Shown here piece after piece: positions 25,623-32,735 of a stretch of 38,301 nucleotides of DNA. Source of the stretch: Planctomycetota bacterium (GTDB taxonomy: Bacteria; Planctomycetota; Planctomycetia; Pirellulales; Pirellulaceae); contig JAPLNJ010000558.1 in the NCBI GenBank assembly GCA_026692885.1, positions 1 through 38,301 on the forward strand. Reading direction: 5' to 3'. The translations under genes and the position numbers were made by a program. The notes beneath the pieces are model-generated. The model was given only the letters and a program-made list of their open reading frames with translations. It did not search any database and was not told where the DNA came from. Every line of letters starts with the position of its first letter. Position 1 is the stretch's first letter.

Positions 25623-25858
25623 CGGCAAAATCACGATCGTCACCTCGTTTCAAGGGGTCCTGGGTTTCGAACGTGATCCGAAACTTCGCACCGGGTGAAG
25701 GGACAAGCTCAATTTTTCCGCCCAGCTCCTTTGTTGCCCATTGGTACACGAGCTTCAATCCCAACTTTTCAGCATCGGGCAAGTGGAAACTGCTAGGAAA
25801 TCCCACGCCGTTATCGGCGACAGAAAGGAGGAGTTGATGGGCCCCGATACGCTTTAAC
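25600..25858 (-). pseudogene. Out-of-frame C-terminal ATPase fragment of the histidine kinase
   Basis: The alternative frame from about 25858 reads HIALKRIGAHQLLLSVADNGVGFP... followed by KLGLKLVYQWATKELGGKIEL and a TFETQ end. This is the second half of a HATPase_c domain (G1 box DNGVGFP). It belongs to the kinase reading frame at 25811-27397 but has been put out of frame. Its end overlaps the response-regulator start. Confidence 0.8.
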
Positions 25859-27397
25859 GCGATGTGGGGCGTAGGAGGCAAACAGACTGTCCAGCAACTT
25901 GCCGAAGTACTTACTCGCATCGATGTGAGCCAGATTGTCCGAACGATAGAGTTCTGCATGCACCAGCGCCATACTGTATATGCGATTGATGCAATTCTGA
26001 GAACACCAGTTCGCTGCACGGTCCCCGTAAGTTTGGAGCGATTGGAGTGAAAGCAGACTTGCCACTCTTGCCAGATTGTTCTTTACGCGGTGATGAACTT
26101 CCTTAAGAAGCGATTCCTGTTGTCTGAGAAGCGCATCTTTCTCAACCAGTAGATCCCTCAGCCTTTCGTGTGCTCGGTGCGTTTCCGTAACATCCCAGAA
26201 AACCCCTTGCAGCCCAATGATGTTCTCCTTCTCGTCTTCCAGAGCCGTTTTCTTCACGTGAACAAAAATCGGTTTCTGCCCTTGGACTTGATGCTCTTCA
26301 TCCTCCTCAAACGGCTCACCGGTGCGCAAAATGTTCTTGTCATCACGTTCATATTTCTTGAATAGCTCGAAAGGGTGGATGTCGTAGTCGGTCTTACCCA
26401 GGATCTCTTCGCGGCTCTTGTTCACATGTTCGCAATATCGGTCGCTCACGTAGCTGAACCGGAGATCTGCGTCCTTTCGATAGATCCAAAGCGGCACATG
26501 ACTGATCAGTGAGCGATACAGTTGCTCTTTGGCCCTCACCAAAGCTGCCAATACTGCGGCCGGTTCGTTGCAGTCCCAGAAGACAGCCTGCACCTCCTTA
26601 AGTTCGTTATCCGAATCGGCGACATCGTTCCGATCCGAACGGAAGACTGGAGTCTTCAGCACCTGCACATCAACGATTTCAGATTGACCGCCTTTACGTC
26701 TCGCATGCTTCTCGATCGTTTCAAAGATCTTTCCGCCCGCGAAGACCTTAAGATCGTCGTCCCGATACTTCTTGGCCAACTCCGGGTCGTAGAAATCCGC
26801 GTCCTTCTTTCCTAGAATCTCTGCGCGAGTTATGCCCAACTCCTCGCAGAAACGCTTGTTGACGTACGTAAACTGGCCTTCACGGTTCTTGCGTAGGACG
26901 CATACCGGCAGGCTATCGATCATGGAAGGATCTTCCTGAAGCCTGTCCCTGATCTGTTGGCCGATACTCACGCACTTGAGAAGCGAGACAATCCCGGTAA
27001 TGCAATCAGCGGAATCCTTGACCAAGAAGTCGTTGACTAAGATGGGTACGAGGGTCCCGCCTTTCCCCACGAAAGTGAAACCCAACGGCTGTCCCAGTTC
27101 GCAGCGACCCCGCTTGAGTTTTTCCAGCGTGGCGGCCTCAACATGTTCCCGCTCGTCCGGCCGAACGAAGTTCCACACCGGTTGACCGACCATCTCATGA
27201 CGGTCATAGCCGAGCATGGACAGTTCCGTTTGGTTCACCTGGATGATTCGGCCTTCTTTGTCGAGTTTGTGGTAGGCGACGCCAGACTTTTCAAGAAGCT
27301 GTTGATAGATCAGCGATGGTTCGCCAGAAGGATCAAGGAGCGGGTCTTCGGCGGTGAGGTCAGCGTCAGTAGATGGCTTGAAATACACGGCAGCCAT
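25811..27397 (-). CDS. PAS-rich histidine kinase, truncated by internal deletion and frameshift
   Basis: 528 aa from ATG 27397, chosen because GGAGG lies seven bases upstream. Three PAS domains are visible (about 30-140, 157-278 and 293-408; each with a Y-x-NxxF or Y-x-SDRY-type core), then a HisKA_2/HWE-like dimerisation helix with phospho-acceptor candidates H435/H436 in KEVHHRVKNNL. Soon after LFASYA the frame enters an unrelated tail and stops at 25811. The following ATPase half (25600-25858) is in another frame, and the usual N-box block (NELxxNALKHA) is absent from both. The product should lack kinase activity. It is the first gene of the HK-RR-HNH cluster. No TM segment is seen, so the sensor is cytoplasmic. 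Confidence 0.85.
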   Translation of the reverse strand: MAAVYFKPSTDADLTAEDPLLDPSGEPSLIYQQLLEKSGVAYHKLDKEGRIIQVNQTELSMLGYDRHEMVGQPVWNFVRPDEREHVEAATLEKLKRGRCELGQPLGFTFVGKGGTLVPILVNDFLVKDSADCITGIVSLLKCVSIGQQIRDRLQEDPSMIDSLPVCVLRKNREGQFTYVNKRFCEELGITRAEILGKKDADFYDPELAKKYRDDDLKVFAGGKIFETIEKHARRKGGQSEIVDVQVLKTPVFRSDRNDVADSDNELKEVQAVFWDCNEPAAVLAALVRAKEQLYRSLISHVPLWIYRKDADLRFSYVSDRYCEHVNKSREEILGKTDYDIHPFELFKKYERDDKNILRTGEPFEEDEEHQVQGQKPIFVHVKKTALEDEKENIIGLQGVFWDVTETHRAHERLRDLLVEKDALLRQQESLLKEVHHRVKNNLARVASLLSLQSLQTYGDRAANWCSQNCINRIYSMALVHAELYRSDNLAHIDASKYFGKLLDSLFASYAPHRVKAYRGPSTPPFCRR

Positions 27398-27630
27398 GGG
27401 ATTGCCTCCGCGCACAAATGAGCGTAAGAACAACGCGGAAGTGTAGCCGATCCCGCCAGGCATCGCAATCCCCCTGTTTCCCCGCCCCGCAGTTTCCCTG
27501 TCACGGTCACGACCATGCCCTGGTCCGCACGGTGCGGGCGAATGGCGTCCTCTGTTCTGATCGGAGAGCGGCGGGAATCGCGACAGGATGGGCTGGCTGG
27601 CGCGCTACATAGCCGACGGTGCGGACTGCA

Positions 27631-28641
27631 CTATGATGGCCACGCGATGTCGGACGCATAGCGGGCAGCGCCGAGGATCGCGCTGAAAGGGTTGAGAATG
27701 GCTCGGACCGGGATCTTCTCCAGGTGTTCCCGAAGGCGTCCCTTGTCGAAAAAAGCTGCCATGAACCCTCCCGTGGTCTGCAATCTGCTGAGCACCTTGA
27801 CCACAATCCCGCCGCCGAGCCACACTCCTCCGCGGGCCATGAACTTCAACGCCACATTTCCCGCTTCTGCACCATACAACTCCAGAAAGAGGTCCAATGC
27901 CTTTTCGCACAACAGGCTCTGTCCGGCCAACGCCGCATTGGAGATCGTGGCCGCTGGATCCGAGTTCTCCATCTTGTGCAACAGCCAAGCGGGTTCCTCG
28001 TTGCGTTCCGTGTCTCGCAGGAAACAATAGATGTTCACGAGGCCGGGTCCAGAGACGATTCGCTCGTAGCTCACGTGTCCGAAGGATCGCAGCAAGTAGT
28101 CGTGCAACTGATACTGCACCTTGTTGCGGGGCGCAAAATCGGTATGCCCACCTTCTGTCGCAAACGGATGAAACTGCTGGCCGTCCCAGTACATCCCGGC
28201 CTCGCCTAAGCCCGTACCCGGCGAAACCACTGCCGCGTTCCCTTTGGCATCAGGTGCACCGGCGTTGATCGTCACCAAGTCCTTGGGGCCAAGGCAGGAG
28301 ATGCCGTACGCGCTGGCCTCCAAGTCGTTGATAACCGCGACGTGATCGATCTGCGTCGTCTCCATCAGTTCCCGGGCATCGATGACCCAGGGCAGATTCA
28401 TCGCCGCGGAGCGTCCGTTGTGCACCGGGCCTGCGACGCCGACACACGCCCGAGATACGGTCACTCTCCGTTTCGCCAGGAACTCTTTAATGACCACCTG
28501 CAACCCGGCGTACTTGGCGCTGGGAAACGTCTCCAAGTCGGGGTCGTGGATGCGGAACTGGCGTCGCTGCGGGCCTGCTTCGACCACTTCAACCAAGGCG
28601 AGCCGCGTGTTGGTACCGCCGATGTCACCGGCTAAGATCAT
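27631..28641 (-). CDS. glk: Glucokinase
   Basis: 336 aa from ATG 28641, set by GAGGAA six bases upstream; upstream in-frame codons lack a ribosome site. It matches the bacterial Glk family (PF02685): phosphate-1 loop GDIGGTNTRLAL (6-17), INDLEASAYG with the catalytic Asp, phosphate-2 PGTGLGEA, EGGHTDFAP and the C-terminal VWLGGGIV adenosine motif. It phosphorylates glucose with ATP in the cytoplasm to feed glycolysis. It lies 65 bp after uvrA on the same strand and may share its transcript. The 27464-27630 spacer to the kinase gene shows only a small CCGCACGGTGCGG hairpin. Confidence 0.94.
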   Translation of the reverse strand: MILAGDIGGTNTRLALVEVVEAGPQRRQFRIHDPDLETFPSAKYAGLQVVIKEFLAKRRVTVSRACVGVAGPVHNGRSAAMNLPWVIDARELMETTQIDHVAVINDLEASAYGISCLGPKDLVTINAGAPDAKGNAAVVSPGTGLGEAGMYWDGQQFHPFATEGGHTDFAPRNKVQYQLHDYLLRSFGHVSYERIVSGPGLVNIYCFLRDTERNEEPAWLLHKMENSDPAATISNAALAGQSLLCEKALDLFLELYGAEAGNVALKFMARGGVWLGGGIVVKVLSRLQTTGGFMAAFFDKGRLREHLEKIPVRAILNPFSAILGAARYASDIAWPS

Positions 28642-28706
28642 GGATTGTTCCTCGTGTTCAAGTCCCGTTGCCATGTGCTATCGAACGCGAATCGCTATTA
28701 AAAGGG

Positions 28707-31598
28707 TTAGTCTATCCGATCGACTCGCTCTGGAGAATGCCGGATATTCCCCAGCAACGGCCGGAGAAACCGCCCCGTCTGGCTATCCTCCGTGGCCGCC
28801 ACCTCCTCCGGCGTTCCCGCGACCACGATCCGCCCACCCGCCGCACCGCCCTCGGGGCCGAGGTCGAGAATCCAGTCGGCACACGTGATGACATCCAGAT
28901 GATGCTCGATGACGATCACCGTGTTGCCGCGGTCGACCAACCGCTGGAGCACCTCCAGCAGACGCCGGATGTCGTCGAAGTGCAGACCGGTTGTCGGTTC
29001 GTCCAGCAGGTACAGCGTCTGCCCGGTGTCGAGGCGGGCCAATTCGGCCGCCAGCTTGATACGTTGTGCCTCGCCGCCCGACAAGGTATTCGAGGGTTGG
29101 CCGAGTTTCAAGTAGCCCAGCCCGACATCCTGCAGCACCTGCACCAGACGCTGTAGGGTGGAGAAGTTCTCGAAGAACACGGTGGCTTCGTCGACCGACA
29201 TTTCCAGCACGTCCGCGATCGACCGGTCACGATAACGCACCTCCAGCGTCTGCCGGTTGAAACGGGCGCCGTGGCACGTCTCGCAGGTGACGTACAGGTC
29301 CGGGAGAAACTTCATCTCGATCTTCCGGAGACCGTGACCTTGGCACTCCTCGCAGCGCCCGCCTTTGACGTTGAAACTGAAACGATTTGCGCGATAGCCG
29401 AGTTGTTTGGCCTCCCGCGTGCCGGCGAACACGTTGCGGATTTCGTCGAACGCGCCCAGATAGGTGGCGGGTGTGCTCCGTGGGGTACGGCCAATCGGCG
29501 CCTGATCGATTTGAATCACCTTGTCGATCTGGCTGGCCCCGCGCAGACTTTGGAACGGCCCCGGCTTGGGGGCTACGCCGCCCAGTCGCCGCACCAGCGC
29601 GTGGGCCAAGGTCTCGTTGACCAGGGAACTCTTTCCCGATCCGCTGACGCCCGTCACGCAGACGAAGACGCCCAAGGGGAACCGCGCTTCGATCCCTTGC
29701 AGATTATGGGTCGTCACGCCTTCCAGAGTGATCGCATGAGCTTTCGTCACACGTCGTCGTTGTTTGGGGAGTGGAATGCACAAGTCGCCGCGCAGATAGC
29801 GGCCGGTCAGGGATTCCGGGTGGCGGCTCACCTCCACGGGCGTGCCTTCCGCCACCAGGTAGCCACCCGCGACGCCCGCTCCGGGTCCGAAATCGAGCAA
29901 CCGGTCGGCCGCGCGCATCATGGCCTCGTCATGTTCCACCACCAGCACCGTATTGCCCTGCGTCTGCAGATCGCGCAAGGCCTCGATCAATCGCTGATTG
30001 TCCCGTGAGTGCAAGCCGATCGACGGCTCGTCCAGCACGTAGCACACGCCGATCAGCCCCGCACCAATGCCCGTCGCCAGGCGGACTCGCTGCAGTTCGC
30101 CCCCGCTGAGCGTGTCGGCGGGCCGGTCGAGCGTCAGGTAGTCGAGTCCCACCCGCTCCAGAAAACGCAGGCGTTTGCCGATTTCCGAGACCAGCGGCTC
30201 GGCAATCGGTTGCTGCGCATCGCCAAACTTCAACGCCTCAAAGAAGCGGACAGCGTCGCTGACCGGCAGGCGGCAGATTTCCTGAATGTTCTTGTCCGCC
30301 ACGCGGACGGCCATCGCTTCGGGCCGCAGTCTTGATCCGCCGCAGGCGGGACAGGCCACCTGGCCGCGGAAGGCCGTCAGTTGTTCGCGGCGGTCTTCGT
30401 GGGTGGTCGTCACGTATTCCTTTTCCAGCAGGGTCAACAGGCCCAGAAACTGCTGTCCGTCGCCGCGGAGCAACTGGCGTAGCGTGTCGGGTGGCAGGCT
30501 TGCCAACGGCGCGTCCCGGGCGACCCCGTGCGTTTCCAGATAAGCCGCCAATTCCGCCTGGTGACGTCGGACCTCAGCTGGCCGCAAGCCTTTCCAGGGT
30601 GCCACCGCGCCTGCGGACAAAGCCAGTTGCGGAAGGGGAATCACCAACTCCGGGTCGAACTGCTCCAGCCGTCCAAAGCCCTCGCAGCGCGGGCAGGCGC
30701 CGTAGGGACTGTTGAAGCTGAAGGTCCGCGGCTCCAATTCGTCGATGCTGAGCTGGCAGTGAGGGCAAGCGTACAAGGTATTGAATCGCCGCTCCTGCCA
30801 GGGACCCGTTCCGTTGTTTTCCCCGGGCGGCTCCGAGGTTTCGCTGGGTTCGCGGTAACACACCGCGACCAGGCCGTCCCCATAGCGAATCGCCAAGCGG
30901 ATGGATTCGGCCAAGCGGTCTTGCGCGGCAGGGCGGATAATCACGCGATCTACCACGGCCTCGATGTCGTGCACCTGACGCTGCGACAATTCCGGGATCG
31001 CCTCGAGATCATAGATCTGCCCATTCACACGAACCCGGACAAAGCCCGCCTTGCGGATCTTGGCCACCACGTCCTCGTGCCGTCCCCGCCGACCCCGCAC
31101 CAGCGGCGCCAGCAGCATCAGCTTCGTGCCTTCAGGTAAAGCCAGCAGGCGTTCTTGAATCTGCTCGGCCGACTGCTGTTGGATCGGTTCGCCACAGCGA
31201 TGACAGAAGGGAGCTCCCAGTCGGGCCATAAACAGCCGCAGATAATCGTAGATCTCCGTCACGGTCGCCACGGTGCTACGGGGATTGGCATTACCAGGTC
31301 GTTGGTCGATGCAGATCGTCGGCTGCAGGCCCTCGATCAGGTCGACATCCGGCCGTTCCAACTGGTGCAGGAACTGCCGCGAGTAGACCGACAGGCTTTC
31401 CAGGTACTGCCGCTGGCCCTCGGCATACAACGTGTCGAACGCCAGACTGCTCTTGCCCGAACCGCTGGGACCGGTAATCACGACCAACTGATCCCGCGGG
31501 ATATCGACATCCACGTTCTTCAGGTTGTGCATGCGCGCGCCGCGGATCCGAATCGCTGCCTGCGGATCGACGGGCGTAACCAGCGACGCTTCGGGCAT
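28707..31598 (-). CDS. uvrA: Excinuclease ABC subunit A
   Basis: 963 aa from ATG 31598. UvrA recognises DNA lesions with UvrB in nucleotide excision repair. Two ABC modules are visible: Walker A GPSGSGKS (43-50) and GVSGSGKS (about 651), signatures TLSGGELQRVRLA and TLSGGEAQRIKLA, and Walker B YVLDEPS and YLLDEPT. Zinc-binding pairs are CPHC...CPRC (about 276-305) and CEEC...CETC (about 749-775). The length fits the family, with a slightly long C-terminus. No anomalies were seen. It diverges from the HPr-like gene across a 290-bp spacer. Confidence 0.98.
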   Translation of the reverse strand: MPEASLVTPVDPQAAIRIRGARMHNLKNVDVDIPRDQLVVITGPSGSGKSSLAFDTLYAEGQRQYLESLSVYSRQFLHQLERPDVDLIEGLQPTICIDQRPGNANPRSTVATVTEIYDYLRLFMARLGAPFCHRCGEPIQQQSAEQIQERLLALPEGTKLMLLAPLVRGRRGRHEDVVAKIRKAGFVRVRVNGQIYDLEAIPELSQRQVHDIEAVVDRVIIRPAAQDRLAESIRLAIRYGDGLVAVCYREPSETSEPPGENNGTGPWQERRFNTLYACPHCQLSIDELEPRTFSFNSPYGACPRCEGFGRLEQFDPELVIPLPQLALSAGAVAPWKGLRPAEVRRHQAELAAYLETHGVARDAPLASLPPDTLRQLLRGDGQQFLGLLTLLEKEYVTTTHEDRREQLTAFRGQVACPACGGSRLRPEAMAVRVADKNIQEICRLPVSDAVRFFEALKFGDAQQPIAEPLVSEIGKRLRFLERVGLDYLTLDRPADTLSGGELQRVRLATGIGAGLIGVCYVLDEPSIGLHSRDNQRLIEALRDLQTQGNTVLVVEHDEAMMRAADRLLDFGPGAGVAGGYLVAEGTPVEVSRHPESLTGRYLRGDLCIPLPKQRRRVTKAHAITLEGVTTHNLQGIEARFPLGVFVCVTGVSGSGKSSLVNETLAHALVRRLGGVAPKPGPFQSLRGASQIDKVIQIDQAPIGRTPRSTPATYLGAFDEIRNVFAGTREAKQLGYRANRFSFNVKGGRCEECQGHGLRKIEMKFLPDLYVTCETCHGARFNRQTLEVRYRDRSIADVLEMSVDEATVFFENFSTLQRLVQVLQDVGLGYLKLGQPSNTLSGGEAQRIKLAAELARLDTGQTLYLLDEPTTGLHFDDIRRLLEVLQRLVDRGNTVIVIEHHLDVITCADWILDLGPEGGAAGGRIVVAGTPEEVAATEDSQTGRFLRPLLGNIRHSPERVDRID

Positions 31599-31754
31599 GG
31601 TCTAAGACAGTCGGAAGAATTGCCTGTGACGAAACTCGCTACCCTAACAAACGGGGCTGGTATCGGCAAGCCAGTCTCGCCATGCCCACAGTCTCGCCGA
31701 GGATCTCCGCCACCCATCCTCGACATTGCCAAGCGAGTTCTAGTAGAATACGCC

Positions 31755-31784
31755 TTGACGCCGTCAGAGGCGGGAATCTAATCG
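31755..31784 (+). promoter_or_regulatory. Candidate sigma-70-like promoter for the HPr-like gene
   Basis: TTGACG (31755-31760) and TAATCG (31779-31784) are separated by 18 bp and lie about 108 bp before the HPr-like start. The match is only by eye, and planctomycete promoters are poorly defined. Confidence 0.25.
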
Positions 31785-31891
31785 CCTTGTTCACGCACCC
31801 CTGAACCACCTGGTGACTGCGTGACGCGACGTTTCGCAGGTTCCGGGACTTTCCACGGAACGGACGGGGCTTGCTTTGAGGAGTTCGAACA

Positions 31892-32176
31892 TTGTCTGAG
31901 ACAGCTACACGCAGGGTCGTCGTCATCAGTCGGCACGGACTCCATGTTCGGCCATGTTTGGCGATCGTGAACACGGTGAATCGTCACCAGGCAAACGTGA
32001 CAGTCCAGAAGGGCGGTCAGACTGTGGATGCCACCAACATGATAGGCTTGATCTCGCTGGGCGCCCCCCAGGGGACCGAACTTGTGCTGTCGGCGACGGG
32101 GCCGCAAGCAGAAGCAGCGTTGGACGCCCTGGCTGGTTTGTTCGCCAGCCAGTTCGGAGTGGAGTACAACGACTGA
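31892..32176 (+). CDS. HPr-family phosphocarrier protein
   Basis: 94 aa from a TTG start at 31892, supported by GAGGAG eight bases upstream; no ATG suits. It matches the HPr fold over its whole length: active-site motif GLHVRP with His18, central VQKGGQTVDATNMIGLISLGAPQGTELVL and C-terminal AEAALDALAGLF. In the PTS, His is phosphorylated by enzyme I. The position equivalent to regulatory Ser46 is Asn49 (KS-I/L-M replaced by TN-M-I), so HprK-type control is not expected. No enzyme I or EII gene is present nearby. It may act in PTS-Ntr-like regulation (inference). Confidence 0.9.
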   Translation: MSETATRRVVVISRHGLHVRPCLAIVNTVNRHQANVTVQKGGQTVDATNMIGLISLGAPQGTELVLSATGPQAEAALDALAGLFASQFGVEYND

Positions 32177-32331
32177 CGGCCGCGTCAGACTGTCGCCCGG
32201 ATGAGTGGACCCGCGGTTCCTGGCGGCCTTGTGGCTCTATGCCACAGAGAAAGTACGACATCTACGATCCCGACCACGCCGAATTGACGGGGTGGACCCG
32301 CGCAGGCAACTGCCTGGAAATGTACCCGCTT

Positions 32332-32389
32332 CACGTGGCCCGGTCTCTCCGAGACCGGGTTTCGCGTCTCGGAGAGACGCGACCACGTG
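32332..32389. repeat. Cloverleaf-like palindromic element (58 bp)
   Basis: Outer arms CACGTGG (32332-32338) and CCACGTG (32383-32389) enclose two hairpins, CCGGTCTC/GAGACCGG (about 32340-32358) and GCGTCTC/GAGACGC (32364-32380). The architecture equals that of the 4488-4543 element, although the sequences are unrelated. Confidence 0.85.
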
Positions 32390-32439
32390 GACGCGACGCC
32401 GCCCCGCGATGGGTAGATTATTTCCGTCCGCCTGCCCAA

Positions 32440-32684
32440 GGCTTGTTTCGCCCCTTCAGGGCTAGTGTTCTCAATCCTCTCATAACCCAGGGCGGCGCTA
32501 CGCGGCGAACGCCGCTCCGCTCTGGGCTGCTATGTGGCTGCCCCTATCGGGGCGAAAACCTGTGGATCAAGACCAGGACGTTGTCCCGATCTGTCACGTG
32601 CGCCCCTGCGGGCAAGCAGCGAAACAGGCTCTCGCCCTTGCCACCGTGCCAATTCTCCATGTCAACCCCAACTTTGCATCGCCC
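32440..32684 (-). repeat. Dispersed repeat of about 245 bp, copy B
   Basis: It runs from GGCTTGTTTCGCCCC to TTTGCATCGCCC and is the reverse complement of 7805-8054, roughly 90% identical by eye. It fills most of the spacer between the HPr-like gene and the stop of the giant secreted protein. Open frames within it are spurious. Confidence 0.9.
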
Positions 32685-32735
32685 TAGCCCGCGGCTGGGC
32701 GTGCGGGCCTTGATCGTCACGTTGCGGGTGATCCC

